The notes under the pieces were generated by a model, which was not told the origin of the DNA, ran no database searches, and saw nothing but the letters and a program-made list of their open reading frames with translations. From positions 1 to 12,631 of the forward strand of contig CBDUQI010000170.1 of NCBI GenBank assembly GCA_965369325.1: a stretch of 12,631 bases of DNA, read 5' to 3'. Made by a program: the position numbers and the translations under genes. Positions within the stretch are counted from its first letter, which is position 1. Every line of letters starts with the position of its first letter. The stretch comes from CBDUQI01 sp965369325. GTDB lineage: Bacteria; Pseudomonadota; Gammaproteobacteria; Steroidobacterales; JBCBZW01. Shown here piece after piece: positions 6,339 through 12,631 of the stretch.

Positions 6339-7976
6339 TCAGATGAGTAGCGCGCGCACCACCATGATGAGCAACCCCGCCAAAACCAGCAAGCGTTGGT
6401 GGCGTTGATGATCCGGCCCTTTGCTGAACAGCAATTCGCCGGCGTAGAACAATACCGCCAGCCGCACTACCGCCTCACCCAGCTTGTAAGTGCTTGCCAG
6501 CGAGCTGCTGGAGAACTCGGTGATCAACATTGCGACGATGACGAAGAACACAATCAGCAAGTCCATCGGCGTCGTACGGAATTGCTCCCGCCGTGTGAGC
6601 CGGATGGTCAGCACGAGGACACCGACCATCACCACCACATAGGTATTGAGGAACCATGACGGGAGCGTGAGCGCCGCACGACCGGCCTCCAGATCGTAAA
6701 TGGCCAGCACCGCGACGACGTAAATCCACACCCGGCGAACCCGCAGCTCCAACTCTTCCCCAAGCCACCGGGCGAGCAGGGCGATGCTCAGCAGCACCAG
6801 CGCAATCCAGCCAGAGGCTGGCGCCACCTCGGTGGGGGCCAGGGCCGCCACCAACACGAATCCGCCGAACGCATACTCCAGCGTACGAGCGCTGGCTCGC
6901 GGCAGCCAACTGACATGGCGCAACAGGACATTGCGCCGCTCCAGCGGCTTGTCCGCCTCATCGTAAGGATGCCGGCGCCAGCCGCTAGTGCGCGCCCAGC
7001 GAAAAAAAGCCAATACCAGCGCGCAACACAACGCGTACAACGACATGACGGTGAGATCGTCCTGGTAGCGGGTGAGCAAACCAATAGCAACGAACACGCA
7101 CTGCGCCAGATAGATCGCTGAGACCGCCTCGTAGTGCAAAAAACCGAAGTCCAGCAGGCGATGGTGGAAGTGGTTTCGATCAGGTGAGAATGGTGACTCC
7201 CCATTGCGAATCCGCCACACCATCACCACTAATGTGTCCAGGATAGGTAGACCTAACAGCAACAACACCAGCGCCGGGTTGTAGGCCGTATTTACCGTCT
7301 GAGTAAGGATTACGGCCAGCCCGGCGGTCATAAAGCCCAGAAACTGACTGCCCGCATCCCCCATAAACACCACGGCCGGGTAGTTGTTGTAACGCAGGAA
7401 TCCGCACACGCCTCCCATAATTGCCAGCGCGATCAGGCTAACCCCGGTGCCGTCGGCAATAAACGCTAGCCACGCAATCGCCCCCAGCGTCAACAACGCC
7501 ATACCGCCCGCCAACCCATCCAGACCATCGGACAGGTTAATGGCGTTGGTCACGCCCAGCAGGAACAGAAAGGTAAGCACATGCGAGGCAAGTGGGTGCA
7601 CTGGCTCGATACCAAAAAACGGCACCACATCAATGAGAACGCCGCCTTTGATCGCGATGATCGCGGCCACGAACTGCCCAAAGAACTTCCACCCGTAGTG
7701 CAAATCCAGGCGGTCATCCAGAAAACCGAACGCGACGATAACGGCGCCGGCGACCAACAAATGGATCAGCAGCGAGTTGTGCGGAAACCAGATAAGTATA
7801 GGGATCAACGCACCCAGCACAATCGCCAGCCCGCCACTGCGGGGAATGGCGGTATTGTGCACTTTGCGCGCGCCCGGCACATCCAGCAACTGCAAGCGGC
7901 CCGACATGCGCATCAATGGTGGCACAAGCAACATGCTCCCCAGGAGGGCAACAAAGAAGCTTGTGAACAAATTCAT
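6339..7976 (-). CDS. WecA/MraY-family polyprenyl-phosphate sugar-1-phosphate transferase with long membrane C-terminus
   Basis: This is a 545-residue polytopic inner-membrane protein. The first 340 residues carry the family signatures: RKVHNTAIPRSGGLA near 37-51, the metal-binding FLDD at 85-88, NLSDGLDGLAGG at 147-158, MGDAGSQFLG at 205-214, and DRNHFHHRLLDFG at 266-278. The family moves a sugar-1-phosphate, often GlcNAc-1-P, from UDP-sugar to undecaprenyl phosphate to start a lipid-linked glycan. The exact sugar cannot be read from the sequence. Typical WecA-type enzymes are about 340-380 residues. Here about 200 extra residues follow, with several further hydrophobic helices (about 375-530). 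AAGGA stands 7 bases before the ATG. The gene follows the exosortase gene by 25 bases, so co-transcription is very likely. It and the WecG-type enzyme upstream would act in succession on the lipid carrier. Confidence 0.9.
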   Translation of the reverse strand: MNLFTSFFVALLGSMLLVPPLMRMSGRLQLLDVPGARKVHNTAIPRSGGLAIVLGALIPILIWFPHNSLLIHLLVAGAVIVAFGFLDDRLDLHYGWKFFGQFVAAIIAIKGGVLIDVVPFFGIEPVHPLASHVLTFLFLLGVTNAINLSDGLDGLAGGMALLTLGAIAWLAFIADGTGVSLIALAIMGGVCGFLRYNNYPAVVFMGDAGSQFLGFMTAGLAVILTQTVNTAYNPALVLLLLGLPILDTLVVMVWRIRNGESPFSPDRNHFHHRLLDFGFLHYEAVSAIYLAQCVFVAIGLLTRYQDDLTVMSLYALCCALVLAFFRWARTSGWRRHPYDEADKPLERRNVLLRHVSWLPRASARTLEYAFGGFVLVAALAPTEVAPASGWIALVLLSIALLARWLGEELELRVRRVWIYVVAVLAIYDLEAGRAALTLPSWFLNTYVVVMVGVLVLTIRLTRREQFRTTPMDLLIVFFVIVAMLITEFSSSSLASTYKLGEAVVRLAVLFYAGELLFSKGPDHQRHQRLLVLAGLLIMVVRALLI

Positions 7977-7983
7977 GCGGTGG

Positions 7984-7988
7984 TCCTT
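7984..7988 (-). promoter_or_regulatory. Ribosome binding site of the WecA-type gene
   Basis: AAGGA on the minus strand, 7 bases before ATG 7976, within the 25-base gap after the exosortase stop. Confidence 0.7.
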
Positions 7989-8001
7989 ACACGCTCAGCC
8001 G

Positions 8002-9603
8002 TTATGTAGGCACATATTGATCGAATTGCGGGTAGATACTGCGCAGGAAATCCTGCAGGCGCGCTTCTGCATCTTTCACTTGAGTACCCGCAGGCACTGG
8101 CGTCGTCAACCTAACCAGCGCCCCGTCGGTGCGACTGATGTTCAGCGCATCCCACAGCAGATACCACTTAACTGCGTACTCACTGGTGATGCGACGCCCG
8201 CGCTGCTCAAACCAGTAGTACACCAATTGCCGATCGCTACCTTTGGTGATCAACACGCGATTAACATCGATCAGCGCGGTATCACTCTCTCCGCTCGGTA
8301 CGCCGTGCCGGGTGAGACTGCTTATCTCCCAATCGTTCCCAGGCAGGCATGAGCGCGGCGAATGAATGGATGCCCCCTTGCGCTGAGATTCGTAATAAGC
8401 CACGTACAGGTTGACTGGCTCCCGTTCTGTCTCGCGAACGTAGTTGGCCAGCAAATAGTCATTGAGCTTCAATACCTTTAAGACGTTGTCGGTCAGCGAA
8501 TCGGTCATCCCACGCCAGTTGGCGATCCTCAGCGGAAACTCGCTGAACTGGGTGCGCGAGGGCACAATCTCCTCACGCGCCTGCAGAAACTGCGACAGCA
8601 CACCCACGGACAGTACCGCCACTGCCGAGGCCACGAAGACACGCGAGAGTTGCTGGGGCGGCGCGTGATCGTCCACCGAATCCCCAAAATCCACATTGAA
8701 CACGTCGGCGAATTCTCGGTTCCCGCCAGACAAACGGGACATTACCCACATCAGCAAAAACATCACGCCCACGCACAGCATGAACACGATCCAGCCTTCG
8801 AAGTAGTGCAAAAACCCTTCCGCCTGCTCAATCCCCCAGTGCTCCACCAGCACCCCGATGATACCGATTCTCACGCTGTTCATCAGCACCGTCAGCGGCA
8901 CCGCCGAGAGGAACACCAGCAGCCGTTGCCACCATGGCGCTTTGAACAGGTACGCGCATAAGAAACCGAAGCTCATCAGCGGGAACAGGTAGCGCAGCCC
9001 ACTGCAGGCCTCTACCACCTGCAGTTGATACACGCCAAGGTCGATCACGTTTCCTTCAAGGAAGACGCTGATATCAAACAGGCGAATTACCCACACACCA
9101 ATGGCCGAGGAGATCAGCTGCAGCTGCGAAGAGAGATTGTGATAGAAAAAATTCGGCAGCGGGATCATAAAAAACAGATACACCAGCGGAATCCACAGGA
9201 CTTTCATCGAGCGCCAACCGAAGATGGCGACACACACGCCAGCAAGCAGCATCAGGAAGGCGTACTGGATGAGTGTGTACAAAGTGCTAAGCTCCCCGAC
9301 CACGTAGACCAGCAGCGCCAGCAGCACGATGGCTAAACCGCTGGCATCACCTTGCCACCGCATCGCGCGCAAATCGCGCCGCGCACGCCAGAGCATAAAC
9401 CCTGCGATGAGCGGAATTAGGTACCCGTGGCTGTACTCCTCGCGCGACCATTGCTTGACCATGTAGGCAAGCCCATCGAAAAAGACGTACAAGACAACAA
9501 GCACCGTCACCGCAATCAATGCGATCGCGGGCGCGCTCAGCGGCACCAACGAGAAGCCACCTGTGCCGCTAACCGATTTTGTATTTTCTGTATTACTGGC
9601 CAT
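8002..9603 (-). CDS. xrtD: Exosortase with fused EpsI domain, XrtD (VPLPA-CTERM-specific) type
   Basis: This is a 533-residue inner-membrane protein. Residues about 25-290 form the multi-helix exosortase core with the three conserved active-site positions: Cys200 in VVEACSGLRYLFPL, Arg245 in NSVRIGIIG, and His266 in HYFEGW. After a linker (about 295-320) and one more membrane helix (about 321-340), residues 350-530 form an EpsI-type periplasmic domain containing HSPRSCLPGNDWEI (414-427). Exosortases cut the C-terminal sorting tail of exported proteins, by analogy with sortases. The exosortase-EpsI fusion and a VPLPA-CTERM protein close by point to exosortase D. The start overlaps the 3' end of the WecG-type gene by 11 bases, and there is no strong ribosome binding site, so translational coupling is likely. 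Exosortase is certain; the D subtype rests on layout and on the VPLPA substrate. Confidence 0.92.
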   Translation of the reverse strand: MASNTENTKSVSGTGGFSLVPLSAPAIALIAVTVLVVLYVFFDGLAYMVKQWSREEYSHGYLIPLIAGFMLWRARRDLRAMRWQGDASGLAIVLLALLVYVVGELSTLYTLIQYAFLMLLAGVCVAIFGWRSMKVLWIPLVYLFFMIPLPNFFYHNLSSQLQLISSAIGVWVIRLFDISVFLEGNVIDLGVYQLQVVEACSGLRYLFPLMSFGFLCAYLFKAPWWQRLLVFLSAVPLTVLMNSVRIGIIGVLVEHWGIEQAEGFLHYFEGWIVFMLCVGVMFLLMWVMSRLSGGNREFADVFNVDFGDSVDDHAPPQQLSRVFVASAVAVLSVGVLSQFLQAREEIVPSRTQFSEFPLRIANWRGMTDSLTDNVLKVLKLNDYLLANYVRETEREPVNLYVAYYESQRKGASIHSPRSCLPGNDWEISSLTRHGVPSGESDTALIDVNRVLITKGSDRQLVYYWFEQRGRRITSEYAVKWYLLWDALNISRTDGALVRLTTPVPAGTQVKDAEARLQDFLRSIYPQFDQYVPT

Positions 9604-10345
9604 ATTTCTGCTTTAGGATTGCCCAAAGAAACAAAGGAGTTGAAACAAAATTGCGCCGCCACAGCCGGCGCGGTTCTCGCAACAGCCGGGGCAGCCATTC
9701 CAGGCCTAACCGACCCAGCCAGGGGGCGCTGCGAGGTTTGGTACCTGCGTAAAAATCAAATACAGCGCCGATAGCGCCGGCCAGCGGCACCTGATGCTGC
9801 TGGCGATGTTGCCAAATCCACTTTTCCTGCTTGGGCGCGGTCATCCCCACCCAAAGCACATGCGGCTTACTTTCGGCAATTGCCGCCAGCATTGCCTCGT
9901 TGTCATTATGGTCAAATTCGGCCTTGAACGGCGGCGAGTACGTGCCACACACAGTAATGTGCGGATACTCGCGCGCCATTCGTTCGGCAATTTTCGCCAG
10001 TACTTGTTCACTGGAACCCAGAAAAAAGTACCGCATATTACCGCGCGCGTTGCAGCGCTCGCTGAGCGCCGAGAAAAACTCAAAGCCCGCCACCCGCTCC
10101 GCAACCGGGTGCCCAAGCCAACGCCCTGCGAGCACAATACCAGCCCCGTCGGGCAGTAACACGTCCGCATCGTGCAGCGACTGCGCGAACGCCGGGTCAT
10201 CGCTGGCGACCACCAGCGAGTGTGGGTTTGCACACGCAACATAATGCCCGTGCCCACCGCCGTCGATAAGCGCCATCGCTGCATCGGCATCGCGGGCAAG
10301 GCCACCGTCGCTTACGCTGTAGCCCATTACATCCAAACTACTCAT
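9593..10345 (-). CDS. WecG/TagA/CpsF-family glycosyltransferase
   Basis: The product is 250 residues, the usual length of this family. Signatures seen: CANPHSLVVA (38-47), the catalytic-region ADVLLPDGAGIVLAGR (60-75), GTYSPPFK (134-141), VGMTAPKQEKWIW (166-178), GAVFDFYAGTKPRSAPW (193-209), and the C-terminal GLEWLPRLLREPRRLWRR (214-231). Known members transfer N-acetylmannosamine (or its uronic acid form) onto undecaprenyl-PP-GlcNAc as the second sugar of a lipid-linked glycan. They work at the cytoplasmic face of the membrane through the basic C-terminus. This fits a WecA-type enzyme two genes downstream, which would make its acceptor. The sugar donor here is not proven. The gene starts 99 bases after the GT4 gene and overlaps the exosortase gene by 11 bases at its 3' end. 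Confidence 0.93.
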   Translation of the reverse strand: MSSLDVMGYSVSDGGLARDADAAMALIDGGGHGHYVACANPHSLVVASDDPAFAQSLHDADVLLPDGAGIVLAGRWLGHPVAERVAGFEFFSALSERCNARGNMRYFFLGSSEQVLAKIAERMAREYPHITVCGTYSPPFKAEFDHNDNEAMLAAIAESKPHVLWVGMTAPKQEKWIWQHRQQHQVPLAGAIGAVFDFYAGTKPRSAPWLGRLGLEWLPRLLREPRRLWRRNFVSTPLFLWAILKQKYGQ

Positions 10346-10444
10346 TGCTCATCCCGTTACTAGTGTCATTCGTGTCGGGCGTACTAGCAGCGCACTGGTG
10401 GCTACCCGCATAAGCTGGGGCGCGATAGAGTCTACTGTATTGGG

Positions 10445-11692
10445 TCACGCGCGTCTGCGCCTGGCCGCTAGAGAACGATAATTGTCGTACAAGGCAGCCA
10501 ATACCACCTGCGGGGTAAAGCGCAGCGCCGAACTCACGCACGGTTCGCCGCGAAGCACATCACGCCGCTGCCACGCATGAATCAGTGCCTGCCCAAGTCG
10601 CTGCGGCGAGCGCTCGTCAATCACCTGACCATTTTCCCCGTTGCTGACCACCCGTCGCACCTCACCGACGTCGGTGCTCACCACCGGCAGGCCACAGCCC
10701 AGCGCTTCCAGCACAGCGATCGGCATGCCCTCGTACTGCGAGGCCAGGGCAAACAAATCGCATGCATTGAGCACGCGGGCAACCTGTTGCGGCGGCATCA
10801 GCCCGGTGAGATGGACGCGATCGGCCAGCCCCATCGCCTGCGCACGCTCGCGAATCGGCTCGCGCAACACGCCATCACCTATCAGTACAAGGTGAGACTC
10901 GGGCACCTCGGCCAGCATCCGTTTAAACGCCTCCAGTAGCATGAGCGGATCTTTTTGTGCATCCAGCCGTCCGACGGTACTCACCACCGCATCGTCCTTG
11001 CCAATGCCGAAACGCGCCAACTCCTCGCCACGCAGCGCGAGAGCCTGCGCGGGAGCGACGGGATGAAATATTTCGGGATCCATCCAGGTGGGTGTGAACC
11101 GGAACCTATCGGCCAACCCGGGATAGCGTGCCTGATACACGCGCTTACCCTGCTCCTGCACCACGAATACACAGCTCAGGTGCTTTAGGCCGAACCGCTC
11201 GACCGCAAAGTACAGCCCTGGCAGATGTTTCCATCGGATATCCGAGCCCTCGCCTCGGATCACGTCCATGTTTTGGTGAAACACTGCGGTCGCTGGCACC
11301 GCCGAGCGGGTGAACATTAGCGCAGGCTCCAGCCGGTGAAACTCATGCACATCAAACTCCCGCCCCAGGCGGCTAGCCGACGGCCATAAACGGGCCATGT
11401 AACGGATGGTGGCCGGGATGCGGGGCTGGCGCTTGGGATCATCCACCGCGTAGACCGGATAGTGGCGGAAAACACGGTCGCGCAGACGGTGCTCGCGCCA
11501 CTGCCGGACCGGGCGCGCGTGTGCGTCGGTGGTGAGGCCAATCACGCTGAAGGCAAGGTCCTCAGGAGCGTAGCCGATAATACCGCGAATAAAGGCCTCT
11601 ATCCCGCCCGGAATATCGCCCAGCGGATCGGACGGGTAAAAAATTCCCACCCGGATGGGCGAACTTGCAGCAGGCTTGGGTAACTGACTCAT
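10445..11692 (-). CDS. GT4-family (GT-B fold) glycosyltransferase
   Basis: The product is 415 residues, starting MSQLPKPAASSPIRVGIF. The N-terminal half has the glycine-rich loop GDIPGGIEAF near residues 25-34. The C-terminal Glycos_transf_1 domain shows VSTVGRLDAQKDP (about 238-248), HLVLIGDGVLREPI and HLTGLMPPQQVARVL. It also has the EX7E motif in EGMPIAVLEALGCGLPVVST (about 321-340), with the two Glu that contact the nucleotide-sugar donor. There is no signal peptide, so it acts in the cytoplasm and adds a sugar to a growing glycan. Linkage and donor are unknown. The ATG at 11692 is chosen because it forms an ATGA overlap with the stop of the upstream gene. An in-frame ATG at 11719 would overlap that gene by 31 bases and is less likely. 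Confidence 0.93.
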   Translation of the reverse strand: MSQLPKPAASSPIRVGIFYPSDPLGDIPGGIEAFIRGIIGYAPEDLAFSVIGLTTDAHARPVRQWREHRLRDRVFRHYPVYAVDDPKRQPRIPATIRYMARLWPSASRLGREFDVHEFHRLEPALMFTRSAVPATAVFHQNMDVIRGEGSDIRWKHLPGLYFAVERFGLKHLSCVFVVQEQGKRVYQARYPGLADRFRFTPTWMDPEIFHPVAPAQALALRGEELARFGIGKDDAVVSTVGRLDAQKDPLMLLEAFKRMLAEVPESHLVLIGDGVLREPIRERAQAMGLADRVHLTGLMPPQQVARVLNACDLFALASQYEGMPIAVLEALGCGLPVVSTDVGEVRRVVSNGENGQVIDERSPQRLGQALIHAWQRRDVLRGEPCVSSALRFTPQVVLAALYDNYRSLAARRRRA

Positions 11693-12631
11693 GGCTGGGT
11701 AAACCTGAGCAAATACCACTGAGCAGGTACGGTACCGGTTTGAAAACTCAACCGGCGCGAGCTGTACGATTGATCATCCTCGCTCTGCGGCCCCGGCGCC
11801 ACGGATAACGACAGCGGGAACTCTCGCCCCGCCATGTCGATCCCGACAACCTGAGGCTCGCCAGGGTGACTGGAGAGCAGCTCAACCCGCGCACCCAGCC
11901 GCTCCATCATCACCGGCGCCTCGCCGCTTTGCACGACGCGCCGCGCGTGCTTGCCGTAGCGTGCACCGCTGACAGGCTCCGTCACTAGGCCCGTATTTTG
12001 AAACCGGCTGACGGTTGTCACTAGCACGCGAGAGGACGCCTCGATAGGAACATCATCCAGCGCGATGGCGGTGATGGTCCCGTCGCTGGCTTGAGTAATT
12101 TTCACATTCCCCAGCGCCACAGTGCCGGCCGGGTTGCCCACTAGCGCTTTGTAGCGCGGTGTGTCCACCCGAAACCAGGCCTGCTTGGAATCCTCCAGCT
12201 GCAGCATTAGCTCGCCGGTATCGGTGCGCCATTGATCACGCGCCAGACTGGCCTTCAGCGCGTTCACCTGTGCTTTGTCCAACGGTTCGCCGGTGGGCTG
12301 CATCCGCAGCTTGCGCACAAACCCCAGGTTGAGCGGCAGCCGCTTGTCTGCCAGTTGCAAACGTACATTCGCGTTGGCCACCCGCTTGAGTGCGCCGGGT
12401 TCATCTCGTGCCAGCGCCAGTTGCAACGCCCGATTGCCCTCGGCCACATCGCCGCGCAGGTAGGCGAGTGACAGTGTGGGCATCAGACTCAGCAGTACTG
12501 GATTGCCCGAGGCACTCAGGGACCGGTTCGCATACCCGCTGGTATAAGGGAGCGTGGGGCTCAGAAGCGTATGCACAGCCATGCCGGACCAGCCCTGAAA
12601 CGCCGCATAGGCACTAAGCATCACGGGCCCT
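11689..12631 (-). CDS. Glycoside-hydrolase-like protein, C-terminal part only
   Basis: The last 313 residues are seen; the frame is open through the window edge (codons GGG CCC before GTG 12624), so the start lies outside. The visible N-terminal piece, PVMLSAYAAFQGWSGMAVHT, then LAYLRGDVAEGNRALQLAL, resembles the end of a TIM-barrel glycoside hydrolase (clan GH-A type: 'Ala-rich helix, W-D/S-G, then LRGDV'). It is followed by a C-terminal beta-rich domain with TGELMLQLEDSKQAWFRV, DTPRYKALVG and VLVTTVSRFQNTGLV. The catalytic acids would be upstream and are not visible, so activity cannot be judged. No membrane helix is seen in this part. The stop overlaps the ATG of the GT4 gene (ATGA), so the two are translationally coupled, suggesting that the enzyme trims or processes the polysaccharide made by this locus. 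The family number cannot be fixed from this part. Confidence 0.7.
   Translation of the reverse strand, partial: GPVMLSAYAAFQGWSGMAVHTLLSPTLPYTSGYANRSLSASGNPVLLSLMPTLSLAYLRGDVAEGNRALQLALARDEPGALKRVANANVRLQLADKRLPLNLGFVRKLRMQPTGEPLDKAQVNALKASLARDQWRTDTGELMLQLEDSKQAWFRVDTPRYKALVGNPAGTVALGNVKITQASDGTITAIALDDVPIEASSRVLVTTVSRFQNTGLVTEPVSGARYGKHARRVVQSGEAPVMMERLGARVELLSSHPGEPQVVGIDMAGREFPLSLSVAPGPQSEDDQSYSSRRLSFQTGTVPAQWYLLRFTQP

Overview
All eight genes that can be supported lie on the minus strand, so the window is described here in the direction of transcription, from position 12631 down to 1. It reads as a surface-polysaccharide and exosortase locus of a Gram-negative bacterium. The evidence is a lipoprotein signal, a WecA-type priming transferase, an exosortase, and a sigma-54 promoter. 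The overall look, high GC and PrsT/XrtD-type genes, suggests a proteobacterium, most likely a gammaproteobacterium, but no rRNA or other firm taxonomic marker is present.

12631-6339: a tight gene cluster. It holds the 3' part of a glycoside-hydrolase-like protein (cut by the window edge), a GT4 glycosyltransferase whose start overlaps that gene by 4 bases, a WecG/TagA/CpsF glycosyltransferase, a 533-residue exosortase fused to an EpsI domain (overlapping the WecG gene by 11 bases), and a WecA/MraY-type polyprenyl-phosphate sugar-1-phosphate transferase with an unusually long membrane C-terminus. Together these could prime, extend and trim a lipid-linked glycan, and sort proteins to the envelope. 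6218-3825 is a large TPR lipoprotein resembling PrsT of exosortase systems.

3824-2736: a 412-base intergenic region carrying a consensus sigma-54 promoter and a 9-base inverted repeat upstream of it, then a small secreted protein with a cohesin-like domain and a C-terminal VPLPA sorting tail (VPLPA, hydrophobic helix, RRK), closed by two tandem stem-loops. The VPLPA tail is the recognition signal attributed to exosortase D (XrtD), and the exosortase about 4.6 kb upstream has the XrtD-EpsI layout, so sorting enzyme and substrate appear to be present together.

2735-1: a 523-base non-coding stretch with a 16-base perfect palindrome, then a secreted subtilisin-family (S8) protease with an intact catalytic triad and an inserted PA domain. 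Its C-terminus lies beyond the window. This gene is open over its whole visible length of 737 codons.

Working model (inference): the operon builds an envelope or extracellular polysaccharide. XrtD processes and anchors a sigma-54-controlled cohesin-like VPLPA protein that may stick to this matrix, and the neighbouring protease may be another envelope or exported member of the same system.
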